A stretch of DNA of 64,000 nt, from the NCBI RefSeq assembly GCF_002954765.1, contig NZ_MTPW01000001.1, positions 3,175,501 through 3,239,500 on the forward strand, written 5' to 3'. Origin of the DNA: Nonlabens arenilitoris. Lineage in GTDB: Bacteria > Bacteroidota > Bacteroidia > Flavobacteriales > Flavobacteriaceae. The notes beneath the pieces were generated by a model that made no database searches, had not been told where the DNA came from, and saw nothing but the letters and a program-made list of their open reading frames with translations. Made by a program: the position numbers and the translations under genes. The first letter of the stretch is position 1; the number at the start of each line of letters is the position of its first letter. Below are positions 23,940-33,285 of this stretch, piece after piece.

Positions 23940-24749
23940 TTGAAAATTCACCTCATTCTTTTTTTATGCGTGGTTAGTCTTAAAGGCTATACTCAAGAAT
24001 ATCCTGCACAGACTAAACATATTAAAACTATAGAGTCTGTAGTCTATGAAAAGAAGGACACCGTTGATCATAGAACATCTGTCACTTATTATGATAAGGA
24101 TTGGAATCTATTATCTAACACCAACACACTTTCTTCTGTGTTAGATAAAGGATCTAAAACAGTAACTATTTTAGACACAGAAGAAAAATTTGTTCAAGCA
24201 ATTTTAACTTCAGAAAAAGACACCTTAGACTACATTGTGTATTTATATGATGATCAAGGTAATAGAACGCATAATTATCAAATCAGAAAAGGAGACACTA
24301 TTACCAGTCAAAAAAGAACCTATGATGATCAAGGAAACAATACTGCACTACATAACAAAAAGAACGGAGAATACTATTTGAGTTTTAAAGCAAAGTATAA
24401 CGATGCTAATCAAATCATTTCTAGACACTGGTACAATCCTTCAAACCGATTGACAAGAATTGAAAAGTATGAATATTCAAAAGACGGGAAAGAAATAAAA
24501 TATTTTAAAACGAACAGAAAAGGAATCCTGAAATTAAACAGAAAAACGGTTGAAATAGGATTGAGAACACATCGTATCGATCATTATGCCGATTCAAAAG
24601 GAATCAACTATGGCATTACCCTAGAAAAGAAAAAAGGATATTACACCATAGAAGAAAAGGATGAAAATGATAAGTTGATTTCGCTAGAAATATTTAATAA
24701 ACGAGATCAATTAACAACATCTGTCTACATAAGATATACTGAGATCTAA
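23940..24749 (+). CDS. Exported hypothetical protein with YD-like repeats
   Basis: 269 residues from a TTG start with a signal peptide (MKIHLILFLCVVSLKGYTQ). The body has repeated polar beta strands of the YxDxGN type (IVYLYDDQGNRTHNYQIRKGDT, QKRTYDDQGNNTALHNKKNG, KAKYNDANQIISRHWYN), similar to RHS/YD or MORN-like strand repeats. No enzymatic motif. Probably periplasmic or surface exposed; function unknown. Confidence 0.6.
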   Translation: MKIHLILFLCVVSLKGYTQEYPAQTKHIKTIESVVYEKKDTVDHRTSVTYYDKDWNLLSNTNTLSSVLDKGSKTVTILDTEEKFVQAILTSEKDTLDYIVYLYDDQGNRTHNYQIRKGDTITSQKRTYDDQGNNTALHNKKNGEYYLSFKAKYNDANQIISRHWYNPSNRLTRIEKYEYSKDGKEIKYFKTNRKGILKLNRKTVEIGLRTHRIDHYADSKGINYGITLEKKKGYYTIEEKDENDKLISLEIFNKRDQLTTSVYIRYTEI

Positions 24750-24842
24750 AATCAACGATTGCCTGAATATCTATTTATTCTATTGTCGAGATTGTAAGCT
24801 TAGTAATTCTATAAAAGTTACCTATTACAATGTATGACTCAT

Positions 24843-25781
24843 TTACTTTTTTGAAATAGGACTTACAATTTGTACGTTAGAAAATGCGATGGCACCTTTT
24901 ATAACTCCTGCGATTACATTTTGTAAGGCATCTATGATTTGTAATTTCAATTCGCTGTGATGGTAAATCAAACTCACCTCGCGCGCTGGTGATGGATCTT
25001 CAAAAAAGCGCAGGTTTTCTTTTTTACGATCGCTTAAATCCATGGTATTTAAATAAGGTAATAAAGTCATTCCTAGACCTTCATCTGCTAGTTTTATAAG
25101 TGTTTCAAAACTACCACTTTCTAGCATGAAATGTTCGTCTTCAGTATCTCTGGTGTTGCGACATAGATTAAGCACACTGTCTTTAAAACAATGTCCATCT
25201 TCTAATAGTAAAAGCTCATCTGCATTAAGATCTTCAACCTTTATTTTAGATTTTTCTTGAGTAGCATATCTAGGATCATACACTACAAAAGGCTCATAGT
25301 ATAAAATGCGTTCTTTAATCATGTCATTATTAAGAGGTGTTGCTGCAATGGCTGCATCGATACTACCGTCTTGTAATGCATCTATAATACTGTCTGTAGT
25401 CAACTCTTCAATACGCAGTTTAACCTTTGGATATTTATTGACAAAATTGCGCAAAAACATAGGCAACAATGTAGGCATCACTGTAGGGATCACTCCTATT
25501 TTAAATTCACCACCTATATAACCTTTTTCTTGATCAACTATATCTTGTATACGGTCACTTTCATTGACAATATTACGCGCTTGATTCACGATTTTCTTTC
25601 CTGTTTCAGTAAGTTCAATAGGCTTTTTAGAACGGTCAAATATCTGAATATCTAACTCGTCTTCCAGTTTTTGAATTTGCATACTTAAGGTAGGTTGCGT
25701 CACAAAAACCTTCTCTGCTGCCTTAGTAAAATTTTGATATTGTGCTACAGCAAGAACGTATTTCAGTTGGGTAATAGTCAT
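24843..25781 (-). CDS. oxyR: OxyR-type LysR family regulator
   Basis: 312 residues from the ATG at 25781 (MTITQLKYVLAVAQYQNFTKAAEKVFVTQPTLSMQIQKLED); an upstream in-frame ATG at 25799 adds MLKISI and is less likely. N-terminal winged helix-turn-helix (1-60) and a periplasmic-binding-like sensor domain. The peroxide-sensing pair of OxyR is present as GHCFKDSVLNLC, two cysteines nine residues apart (Cys199/Cys208 in E. coli). OxyR activates peroxide defence genes when these form a disulfide. The thiol peroxidase gene tpx lies 2 kb away on the other strand and is a plausible target. Confidence 0.88.
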   Translation of the reverse strand: MTITQLKYVLAVAQYQNFTKAAEKVFVTQPTLSMQIQKLEDELDIQIFDRSKKPIELTETGKKIVNQARNIVNESDRIQDIVDQEKGYIGGEFKIGVIPTVMPTLLPMFLRNFVNKYPKVKLRIEELTTDSIIDALQDGSIDAAIAATPLNNDMIKERILYYEPFVVYDPRYATQEKSKIKVEDLNADELLLLEDGHCFKDSVLNLCRNTRDTEDEHFMLESGSFETLIKLADEGLGMTLLPYLNTMDLSDRKKENLRFFEDPSPAREVSLIYHHSELKLQIIDALQNVIAGVIKGAIAFSNVQIVSPISKK

Positions 25782-25894
25782 TATAGATATTTTCAACAAA
25801 AATAAATGATCCTATGTGATTTCTCTATTGTAAAAACTTCCTTTTTTCTGGTCTATTTAACGTTTGGGTCGTATTTTTAATAGGCTCTTTAATA

Positions 25895-25913
25895 ATGCTT
25901 TCGCGTAAGCGTA
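25895..25913. repeat. Genome palindrome copy 4 (variant)
   Basis: ATGCTTTCGCGTAAGCGTA, a CGCG-T-AAGC variant, in the divergent gap between oxyR and the cytochrome gene. Confidence 0.8.
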
Positions 25914-25984
25914 CTAAAAGATTAACAATAAGGTTTTTAAAGAATAAAAAGGTGTGATAAAAGACACGTTATAAATATAAAATT

Positions 25985-26434
25985 ATGCTAGAACCATTAA
26001 CTAAAATCATCGCTTACACCTTTACTTTTATGATCCTTGCTGTAGGAATATGTGCTGGAGTTGTACTTTACGTAGATCACACTGCGACGTCCTATCAAAA
26101 CGACCTAGCCATACAAACTGGTCCAGATTTACCACCTAAACCACAGTTCAATGAACAACAATTACTAGGACAAAATTTATTTAAAGCAAATTGTGCCACA
26201 TGCCATAAACCTAACAAACGTGCCGTAGGACCAGCACTAGCTGGTGTATCTAGTAAATATGACCGAGACTGGATTTATTCGTGGATTGAAGATCCACAAG
26301 CAAAAATAGCAAGCGGTGACGCCGATGCGCTTAAAATCTATAATGAGTACAATCAAACTAATATGAATGCGTTTCCACAATTGTCTCATGACGATATAGA
26401 TGCTATACTTGCATATGCAGATTACTATCTATAA
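25985..26434 (+). CDS. Membrane-anchored c-type cytochrome
   Basis: 149 residues. An uncleaved N-terminal membrane segment (about 9-31, IIAYTFTFMILAVGICAGVVLYV) is followed by a single cytochrome c domain. The heme site is CATCH (ANCATCHKPNKRAVGPALAGV) and the Met ligand is probably in TNMNAFPQLSHDDIDAILAYADYYL. It would sit on the periplasmic face and carry one electron in respiration. It overlaps the next start codon by one base (TAATG), so the two are co-translated. Confidence 0.88.
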   Translation: MLEPLTKIIAYTFTFMILAVGICAGVVLYVDHTATSYQNDLAIQTGPDLPPKPQFNEQQLLGQNLFKANCATCHKPNKRAVGPALAGVSSKYDRDWIYSWIEDPQAKIASGDADALKIYNEYNQTNMNAFPQLSHDDIDAILAYADYYL

Positions 26435-27093
26435 TGAAACATGGAAAAACAGCCTGTGAATGGTGCCTTACTGAGTGTGATAACGATCATTTACAATGTA
26501 AAAAGTGTGGTGGACCTATTACTGTATTAGAACCTTGGGTTTTACAATGCGGCTGGTGCAGCTCTTCTAACCGACGAGATTTAACCACAAATTGTAACAG
26601 TTGTGGTGGTGAGTTGCCTCACATACCTGGCACACCTAGATTACCTGAGCCGCCAGTGGCACCACGATTTCTAGCACCAGGATATGAGAATAGAATTAGG
26701 TATTGGAAAAATCCATCTTTTCTAGTAGGAGCTATTTTTTGCATTTTTCTTTTTCCAGGTTTGTGTGTATGGCCCATGTTAATCTTTCCATTAATAGGCC
26801 TTTTTATCTTGCGATGGAGTATAAAAAAATCTAATCATAAATTGAATGCTCTTAAATCTGGTGTGCCTACACGTGGTATTATTCTAGATGTTTTTATTGA
26901 CATGAATCAACATATTAATAATAGAAATCCGGTGCGTATCGATTATGAATTTGATACACCAGATGGAAATTATACTGATTATGTTAATGTGTGGGATGAA
27001 ACAAACTTACGTAGACCAGCAGGTGAACATCTTTGGATTGTTTTTAATCCTAAGAATCCAGCCGAGAATAATATATGGCCACCGTTAAGTTAA
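26434..27093 (+). CDS. Zinc-ribbon plus DUF3592-like membrane protein
   Basis: 219 residues. The N-terminal 70 residues hold four zinc-ribbon-type CxxC pairs (CEWCLTEC, CKKC, CGWC, CNSC). Two membrane segments follow (about 92-128, FLVGAIFCIFLFPGLCVWPMLIFPLIGLFIL), then a cytoplasmic or periplasmic beta domain (TRGIILDVFIDMNQHINNRNPVRIDYEFDTPDGNYTDYVNVW...GEHLWIVFNPKNP) that resembles DUF3592. Function unknown; the family assignment needs a profile search. Confidence 0.65.
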   Translation: MKHGKTACEWCLTECDNDHLQCKKCGGPITVLEPWVLQCGWCSSSNRRDLTTNCNSCGGELPHIPGTPRLPEPPVAPRFLAPGYENRIRYWKNPSFLVGAIFCIFLFPGLCVWPMLIFPLIGLFILRWSIKKSNHKLNALKSGVPTRGIILDVFIDMNQHINNRNPVRIDYEFDTPDGNYTDYVNVWDETNLRRPAGEHLWIVFNPKNPAENNIWPPLS

Positions 27094-27175
27094 TGGCAAT
27101 TGATAGATAAATTAACATTTTGCCAACTCATTATTGCTGTAGGTACATCTATTTTTAACCTATTATTTAATTCTT

Positions 27176-27715
27176 ATGAAGATTACAGCATTTGCAGGTA
27201 GTAATAGTAGATCCTCAATTAACAAAAAACTGGTTACTTATACGGCCTCATTATTCAATCAACCAAATACGACTATACTTGATCTTAATGATTATGACAT
27301 ACCATTATATGGTTTGGACCTAGAGCTTGAAAAGGGAATCCCTAACGATGTGCTACGATTCTCAAATGTTCTTAAAGAATCTGATTTGTTAATCATATCG
27401 CTAGCAGAGCATAATGGAGCTTATGCAACCGTTTTTAAAAATTTATTTGACTGGTTATCTCGTGTTGATGGTACAAAAGGTTTTCATAACAAACCTATAT
27501 TTTTAATGGCTAGTTCACCTGGTGGTCGTGGTGGTGCCAGTGTTTTAGAAATTGCCAAAGCTAGATTACCATTCAATGATGGTGAAGTTATAGACACTTA
27601 TAGTTTTCCTAATTTCCCGTCTAATTTCAATGACACAGATGGTATTACAGATGCAGAGCTTAAATCAATACTACTCGATAAAATAGAAAACGTAAAATCA
27701 CAACTTAAATTTTAA
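27176..27715 (+). CDS. NADPH-dependent FMN reductase family protein
   Basis: 179-residue flavodoxin-like fold. The FMN phosphate loop is FAGSNSRSSINKKL (residues 5-18), the middle has LIISLAEHNGAYATVFKNLFDWLSRVDG and the end carries MASSPGGRGGASVLE. Such enzymes reduce FMN, quinones or azo compounds with NAD(P)H. It precedes tpx by 4 bases, so a shared redox-stress transcript is likely. Confidence 0.88.
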   Translation: MKITAFAGSNSRSSINKKLVTYTASLFNQPNTTILDLNDYDIPLYGLDLELEKGIPNDVLRFSNVLKESDLLIISLAEHNGAYATVFKNLFDWLSRVDGTKGFHNKPIFLMASSPGGRGGASVLEIAKARLPFNDGEVIDTYSFPNFPSNFNDTDGITDAELKSILLDKIENVKSQLKF

Positions 27716-27719
27716 TATT

Positions 27720-28220
27720 ATGGCAACTATAACAATAGGTGGAAATGAAATATCTACCAGCGGTACCCTTCCAGAAGTAGGAAGTCAGGCACCAGACTTT
27801 AAACTAAAAAAAGCAGACTTATCTGAGGCTTCTCTTAGTGATTATAAAGGTAAAAGAGTTATCCTTAACATCTTCCCTAGTGTTGATACTGATGTGTGTG
27901 CTACATCTGTAAAAAACTTCAATAAAAGAGCTACAGAACTAGACAACACAGCAGTACTATGTATTTCTAGAGACACACCATTTGCACAAAAGCGATTTGC
28001 AAGTGATGAAGGATTAGAAAACGTTGTTAATTTGAGTGATGTGATCGATGGATCTTTTGGTAAAGACTATGGATTAACGATGACATCTGGACCGTTAGCC
28101 GGTTTTCATTCTAGAGCAGTAGTAGTACTTAATGAAGAAGGAAAAGTTATTTATAACGAGCAAGTACCTGAAATTGCAGATGAACCTAACTATCTTGCAG
28201 CTTTAAAGACATTACTATAA
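27720..28220 (+). CDS. tpx: Thiol peroxidase
   Basis: 166-residue peroxiredoxin of the Tpx type, which reduces peroxides using thioredoxin. The peroxidatic cysteine is in FPSVDTDVCATS (about Cys60) and the resolving cysteine in VLCISRDTPFAQKRF (about Cys94), the 34-residue spacing usual for Tpx. PLAGFHSRAVVVLNEEGKVIYNEQVPEI completes the family pattern. Full length. It is coupled to the FMN reductase upstream and overlaps no gene; a DgkA-like gene begins directly at its stop. Confidence 0.95.
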   Translation: MATITIGGNEISTSGTLPEVGSQAPDFKLKKADLSEASLSDYKGKRVILNIFPSVDTDVCATSVKNFNKRATELDNTAVLCISRDTPFAQKRFASDEGLENVVNLSDVIDGSFGKDYGLTMTSGPLAGFHSRAVVVLNEEGKVIYNEQVPEIADEPNYLAALKTLL

Positions 28221-28601
28221 TTGGCACTAGGTACATTTTTACATAAAAGATTAAAAGGTTGCGGCTATGCTTTTAAAGGCGCCGTGACCTTATTAAAAAC
28301 AGAAGCTAGTATTCAAGTGCAAGCTTTTATTGCTGTGGTCATGACTATTGCAGGATTTTATTTTAACATTACCGCCACAGAGTGGATGATTCAAATTATA
28401 GCCATAGGCCTTATTATGAGTCTAGAAGGTATGAATACTGCAGTAGAAGCCATAGCAGATTTTATTCACCCAGATTTTCATGTGAAAATAGGTCATATTA
28501 AAGATATAGCCGCTGGTGCGGTTTTTATTACAGCGATCACAGCAGTAGTCATAGGATTGATCATTTATATACCCTATTTTAAAGAGCTTATATTTTCATA
28601 A
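28221..28601 (+). CDS. Diacylglycerol kinase (DgkA) family protein
   Basis: 126 residues from TTG directly after the tpx stop. Three membrane segments and the family motifs are present: the amphipathic start (RLKGCGYAFKGAVTLLKTEASIQVQAF) and SLEGMNTAVEAIADFIHPDFHVKIGHIKDIAAGAVFITA with the catalytic ExxNTAVE core. In Gram-positive-like members the substrate is undecaprenol, in E. coli diacylglycerol; the sequence does not decide. Inner membrane. Confidence 0.88.
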   Translation: MALGTFLHKRLKGCGYAFKGAVTLLKTEASIQVQAFIAVVMTIAGFYFNITATEWMIQIIAIGLIMSLEGMNTAVEAIADFIHPDFHVKIGHIKDIAAGAVFITAITAVVIGLIIYIPYFKELIFS

Positions 28602-28689
28602 TATTTTAATTGACAACTACTTAAGTTAATTATCAAATTATTTTTTATTCTATTCCTATCTTCGTTAATTATTAACTGATAACTATCTA

Positions 28690-28718
28690 TTGATAAGAGT
28701 ACAATATTGTTATTTTTG
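28690..28718 (+). promoter_or_regulatory. ftsK promoter
   Basis: TTG at 28690-28692, an 18-base spacer and TATTTTTG at 28711-28718 match the Bacteroidota TTTG/TAnnTTTG promoter. A GTG at 28718 lies inside the -7 box, so translation must start at the ATG 28736. Confidence 0.65.
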
Positions 28719-28735
28719 TGCGTTCACCTAAGTAT

Positions 28736-31165
28736 ATGGCCAAAAAGAAAATCACCAAACCTAAATCTCCTAAAAAACCACTAATACCTAGCTTTACATT
28801 AAGCAGAAGGCAAGAGGTCATTATAGGATTATTATTGATGGGACTAGGTGTTATCCTTTTATTTTCATTTATCTCTTTCTTTTTTACATGGCGTGAAGAT
28901 CAAAGTATATTGGGCAACATCTCTGACCGTGAGATCGTCGCTCAAAACTGGCTTAGTAAAATAGGCGCTGGTTTAAGTGATTTTTTTATCTATGATGGCT
29001 TTGGTATAGCTGCACTATCGATACCGGTATTAATCATTATAACTGGTATATTCTTATTTGCTCCAAAGAAGGATGTATTTACGCTTTCGCGAAAGCGTAT
29101 CCTCAATCTATGGTTTTGGGGATTATTATTAATGTTATGGCTGTCCATGACTATGGGCTTTTTTCATGCCTCTAACCCTTTACTAGGTGGTAAAGTAGGA
29201 ATGGAATTAAATGACTTTCTACAAGATTATATAGGACTGCTAGGTACCATAGTGGTAATGATTATACTGGCTATCATCTACATGGTATTGCGCTTAAATA
29301 TAACGCCTGAAAAAGTAAGTGCTTATTTTAATAAAAAAGCTAGTGAAGTAAAAGATAGCTTTGAGCCGGACTTAGTAGCGTCTGATGAAGAACAAGACTG
29401 GGAAAAAGCAACTATTGAAGGTCAAAAAGCGGTAGAAGATGTGGTAAAGCCTGCTCCTATTATCACTGAAGAAATGGAAGTTAGCATTTCAGAACCTGAG
29501 ATCATTCCAGAACCAGAAATTATTCCTGAACCTGTTTTAAAAACGATTCCTAAAACAGATGAGGACGATGTAGATGTTGAAATTAATGCTGTTATTGATG
29601 AGGACGAGGATATTAATAGTAAGGCAGAAAAAATAGTTGAGGATTTTGGCGAATTTGACCCAACACTTGAGTTGAGTAATTTTAAATTTCCACCTCTAGA
29701 ACTACTTAAAGATTATTCGCAAGGTAAAACCATCACTATAAATGAGGAGGAATTACAAGCTAATAAATTAAAAATTGTTGAAACACTCAACAATTATAAA
29801 ATAGGTATTGCCAAAATTACCGCAACAATAGGACCAACGGTTACTTTATATGAAATTGTACCTGAGGCTGGTGTACGTATTTCAAAAATTAAAAACTTAG
29901 AAGATGATATCGCATTATCGCTAGCGGCACTAGGTATACGTATTATTGCTCCTATACCTGGTAAAGGGACTATAGGTATTGAGGTTCCTAATCAAAATCC
30001 TTCTATCGTATCCATGCGATCTGTTATCGCGTCACCTAAGTTTCAAAAAGCTGAAATGGAATTACCGATCGCCTTTGGGAAAACGATTAGTAATGAAACT
30101 TTTGTTGTAGATCTTGCAAAAATGCCTCACTTACTTATGGCTGGTGCGACAGGTCAAGGTAAGTCCGTAGGTCTCAATGCAGTTTTAACTTCCCTACTCT
30201 ACTCTAAGCATCCTGCTGAGGTAAAATTTGTACTAGTAGATCCTAAAAAAGTAGAATTAACTCTATTTAATAAAATTGAACGCCATTACCTAGCAAAACT
30301 ACCTGATAGCGGTGAGGCGATTATTACAGACAATTCGTTAGTGATCAATACTCTTAATAGTTTATGTATTGAGATGGATCAACGATATGACATCCTAAAA
30401 GAAGCGATGTGTCGTAATATTAAGGAGTATAATGCAAAGTTTAAAGCAAGAAAGTTAAACCCAGCAAACGGTCACAAATTTCTTCCATATATCGTACTGG
30501 TAGTCGATGAGTTTGCAGATCTAATTATGACCGCTGGAAAAGAAGTTGAAACTCCTATAGCCCGACTAGCACAACTGGCACGTGCCATTGGGATTCATTT
30601 AATTATCGCGACACAACGACCATCTGTAAATGTCATTACAGGTATGATTAAAGCAAACTTCCCTGCTCGTGTTTCTTTTAGAGTACAACAAAAAGTGGAT
30701 TCTAGAACGATACTAGATAGTGGTGGTGCAGATCAACTTATAGGACGTGGAGATATGCTGTATACATCTGGTAATGAAATTATAAGAATACAATGTGCCT
30801 TTGTAGACACTCCAGAAGTTGAAAAAATTACCGATTTTATAGGCTCGCAAAAAGCTTATCCTGATGCTTATTTACTGCCTGAATATGTAGGTGAAGAAGG
30901 TGGCACAAGTCTTGATATAAGCATAGACGAAAGAGATAGTAAGTTCAGAGAAGCTGCAGAAGTGCTCGTTATCGCACAACAAGGTAGTGCCTCATTATTG
31001 CAACGTAAATTAAAATTGGGTTACAATAGAGCTGGTCGTATTATTGATCAATTAGAGGCCGCTGGAATTGTAGGTGGTTTTGAAGGTAGTAAGGCTAGAC
31101 AGGTGTTAATTCCAGATCTTGCATCTCTAGAGGTATTTTTAAACGAAGAAAAAAACAAAGGTTAA
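28736..31165 (+). CDS. ftsK: DNA translocase FtsK
   Basis: 809 residues from ATG 28736 (MAKKKITKPKSPKK). Four N-terminal membrane segments (about 20-170), an acidic Pro-rich linker (about 205-300), then the motor: Walker A GATGQGKSVGLN, Walker B YIVLVVDEFADLI, and the C-terminal gamma domain (QQGSASLLQRKLKLGYNRAGRIIDQLEAAGIVG). It pumps DNA at the division septum and aids dimer resolution by XerCD at dif. One copy of the genome palindrome lies inside the coding region (29081-29098), read as TLSRKR between two membrane segments. lolA follows 4 bases later. Confidence 0.96.
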   Translation: MAKKKITKPKSPKKPLIPSFTLSRRQEVIIGLLLMGLGVILLFSFISFFFTWREDQSILGNISDREIVAQNWLSKIGAGLSDFFIYDGFGIAALSIPVLIIITGIFLFAPKKDVFTLSRKRILNLWFWGLLLMLWLSMTMGFFHASNPLLGGKVGMELNDFLQDYIGLLGTIVVMIILAIIYMVLRLNITPEKVSAYFNKKASEVKDSFEPDLVASDEEQDWEKATIEGQKAVEDVVKPAPIITEEMEVSISEPEIIPEPEIIPEPVLKTIPKTDEDDVDVEINAVIDEDEDINSKAEKIVEDFGEFDPTLELSNFKFPPLELLKDYSQGKTITINEEELQANKLKIVETLNNYKIGIAKITATIGPTVTLYEIVPEAGVRISKIKNLEDDIALSLAALGIRIIAPIPGKGTIGIEVPNQNPSIVSMRSVIASPKFQKAEMELPIAFGKTISNETFVVDLAKMPHLLMAGATGQGKSVGLNAVLTSLLYSKHPAEVKFVLVDPKKVELTLFNKIERHYLAKLPDSGEAIITDNSLVINTLNSLCIEMDQRYDILKEAMCRNIKEYNAKFKARKLNPANGHKFLPYIVLVVDEFADLIMTAGKEVETPIARLAQLARAIGIHLIIATQRPSVNVITGMIKANFPARVSFRVQQKVDSRTILDSGGADQLIGRGDMLYTSGNEIIRIQCAFVDTPEVEKITDFIGSQKAYPDAYLLPEYVGEEGGTSLDISIDERDSKFREAAEVLVIAQQGSASLLQRKLKLGYNRAGRIIDQLEAAGIVGGFEGSKARQVLIPDLASLEVFLNEEKNKG
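29081..29098. repeat. Genome palindrome copy 5, inside ftsK
   Basis: Perfect ACGCTTTCGCGAAAGCGT inside the ftsK reading frame, encoding TLSRKR in a cytoplasmic loop between membrane segments. Confidence 0.85.
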
Positions 31166-31169
31166 GACC

Positions 31170-31808
31170 ATGAAAAAGATTTTCATTTTATTACTATTAT
31201 CCGTTGCTTCCATAAGTAACGCACAATCGTCAAAAGCAGAACAGCTTTTAAAAGAAGTAGCGACTAAGTTTAAGAGTTATGAGAATGTAGTGTTTACTTA
31301 TAAAGGTAACTTACAGAATTCAAGATCACAATTGAACATGGACGTTCAAGGAGAAGCGACCTTAAGTGGAGAGAATTATAACGTAGAATTTTTAGGAAGC
31401 ACTTATGTTTTTAACGGTGACAAACTTTATGTTATTAATCGTGAAGATGAGCAAGTAACCATTTCTAATCAAACTGATAAAGAAGATGGACTGATCTCTC
31501 CAACTAATATCTTGACATTTTACGAAAAAGGATACCGTGCAGAATGGGATATTGAGCAAAATGTAAGAGGTCGTAAGATCCAATACATTAAGTTAACACC
31601 TATTAAATCAGATTCTGAATATAAACAAGTATTATTAGGTATAGACATTAATACAAAGCACATTTATAATGCTATTGTAACTGAAGTGAGTGGTACCAAA
31701 GCTACTTTTACCTTATTATCACTTAAGACTAATCAGCCTTTATCAAAGAAGTGTTTCTACTTTGATCCTAAAGATTATGATGGTTGGGACATAGAGAATC
31801 TAGACTAA
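31170..31808 (+). CDS. lolA: LolA-like outer membrane lipoprotein carrier
   Basis: 212 residues with a signal peptide (MKKIFILLLLSVASISNAQ). The mature part has the LolA/LolB half-barrel pattern (KAEQLLKEVATKFKSYENVVFTYKGNLQN...GEATLSGENYNVEFLGSTYVFNGDKLYVINREDEQVTI, and FYEKGYRAEWDIEQNVRGRKIQYIKLTPI). It would carry lipoproteins through the periplasm. It lies between ftsK and an LptF/G permease, 1 base before the latter, so all three are likely one transcript. Confidence 0.85.
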   Translation: MKKIFILLLLSVASISNAQSSKAEQLLKEVATKFKSYENVVFTYKGNLQNSRSQLNMDVQGEATLSGENYNVEFLGSTYVFNGDKLYVINREDEQVTISNQTDKEDGLISPTNILTFYEKGYRAEWDIEQNVRGRKIQYIKLTPIKSDSEYKQVLLGIDINTKHIYNAIVTEVSGTKATFTLLSLKTNQPLSKKCFYFDPKDYDGWDIENLD

Positions 31809-31809
31809 C

Positions 31810-33255
31810 TTGAAAATACTGGATAGATACATATTGACTTCATTTATAAAGACGTTTTTAAGCGTCTTTATTGTCATTATGTTTATTCTTATCCTACAAG
31901 CCATATGGCTTTACATTAAAGATCTTGCAGGTAAAGATTTAGATATGATTACCATAGCTAAATTTATGATGTACACCATTCCTGTAATTGTACCTCTAGC
32001 CCTACCCTTAAGTATTATTCTGGCTTCGATTATGGTTTTCGGTAATATGGCCGAAAATTATGAGTTTGCTGCCATGAAATCAAATGGTATCTCTTTACAG
32101 CGTGCCATGCGATCCTTAATTATAGTCGTAGGTACTTTGGGAGTTACCTCCTTTTTCTTTGCAAACACAGTAATTCCATGGGGACATTTTAAACAAGGAA
32201 ATTTAAGACGCAATATAGTTAACAGTAAACCAGCAATGGCTATAGGTGTTGGGAACTTCAATCAGTTAGGAGACATCAATATTAAAGTAGATCAAAAATC
32301 TGGTGATCGTGGGCAGTATCTGGATAATGTTTTAATCCATAAAAAAAATCCAAAACGCAACGGTAACTTTACCGTAATTAAAAGTAGAAAAGGTGAATTG
32401 AAGAGCTCTTTAAAATCTAATATTATACAGCTGGTATTGACTGATGGTAATTATTATGATGACCTATTCCCAGAAAATGCTCAAAAAAGAAGAAGTTCTC
32501 CGTTTGTACGCAGTTATTTTGATACTTACACACTTAATGTCGATGTGTCTGGATTAAACAATGTAGATCTCAATAAGGCAGATGTTACTGATAATCATCG
32601 CATGCTTAAGATTCATGAATTGCAAACCAGTATCGATTCATTCACAACTAAGTTTAACGACAACCTATCTTTATATCACAAGGCACAACATAAAAAGTGG
32701 GCTCCAGAATTGATGAAATCCAGAATACCCGATACCATTATTGCTGGAGACATTAAGGACAATTTTATAAGCGAATTGAAGATATACGATCAACGACGAA
32801 CTATTGAGAATACCATCAATAAATTAAAACAGCAACGGTCTACCTTAGAAAATAGAATGTTTCAATTAGGTGAAGAATCTAAGCGTATTGCTAAACATGA
32901 GATTGAAATACAGAAAAAATTTGTTCTAGGAGCGGCCTGTATTATTTTGTTTTTTATAGGTGCGCCACTAGGTGCCATTATAAGAAAAGGTGGCATGGGA
33001 TTACCGCTAGTGATTGCTACTTTATTCTTCTTATCCTACCATTTCATCAATATTTTTGCCGAGAAAGCCGCTGTAGAAGGTGCCTTTCCTACTTGGGTAG
33101 GCGCATGGATGGGCACATTAATTATTTTCCCATTAGGGATACTACTTACCTACAGAGCTACCACAGATCAAGGATTCTTTGATTTAGGTGGCGCGGTAGA
33201 ATCCTTACTATCTAGGTTTAAAAAAAAGCCAAAGAATCCTAGCACAGCAGTCTAA
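31810..33255 (+). CDS. LptF/LptG family permease
   Basis: 481 residues from a TTG start (KILDRYILTSFIKTFLSVFIVIMF). YjgP/YjgQ-type topology: three membrane segments in the first 120 residues, a large periplasmic domain (about 130-360, with a coiled-coil-like stretch near its end) and three more at the C-terminus (FVLGAACIILFFIGAPLGAIIRKGGMGLPLV...). With its partner and LptB it extracts lipopolysaccharide from the inner membrane. Whether it is LptF or LptG I cannot decide. Confidence 0.9.
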   Translation: MKILDRYILTSFIKTFLSVFIVIMFILILQAIWLYIKDLAGKDLDMITIAKFMMYTIPVIVPLALPLSIILASIMVFGNMAENYEFAAMKSNGISLQRAMRSLIIVVGTLGVTSFFFANTVIPWGHFKQGNLRRNIVNSKPAMAIGVGNFNQLGDINIKVDQKSGDRGQYLDNVLIHKKNPKRNGNFTVIKSRKGELKSSLKSNIIQLVLTDGNYYDDLFPENAQKRRSSPFVRSYFDTYTLNVDVSGLNNVDLNKADVTDNHRMLKIHELQTSIDSFTTKFNDNLSLYHKAQHKKWAPELMKSRIPDTIIAGDIKDNFISELKIYDQRRTIENTINKLKQQRSTLENRMFQLGEESKRIAKHEIEIQKKFVLGAACIILFFIGAPLGAIIRKGGMGLPLVIATLFFLSYHFINIFAEKAAVEGAFPTWVGAWMGTLIIFPLGILLTYRATTDQGFFDLGGAVESLLSRFKKKPKNPSTAV

Positions 33256-33259
33256 TTCT

Positions 33260-33267
33260 TATCTTTG
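33260..33267 (+). promoter_or_regulatory. -7 box upstream of ribB
   Basis: TATCTTTG matches TAnnTTTG. A TTG at 33265 overlaps it, which rules against that upstream start and favours the ATG at 33286. Confidence 0.5.
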
Positions 33268-33285
33268 TACAAAAGATCAAGACCT

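Noticed and set aside
24843..25799. Upstream ATG at 25799 as oxyR start
   Set aside because: It adds only MLKISI, while MTITQLKYVLAVAQ is the usual N-terminus of the family.
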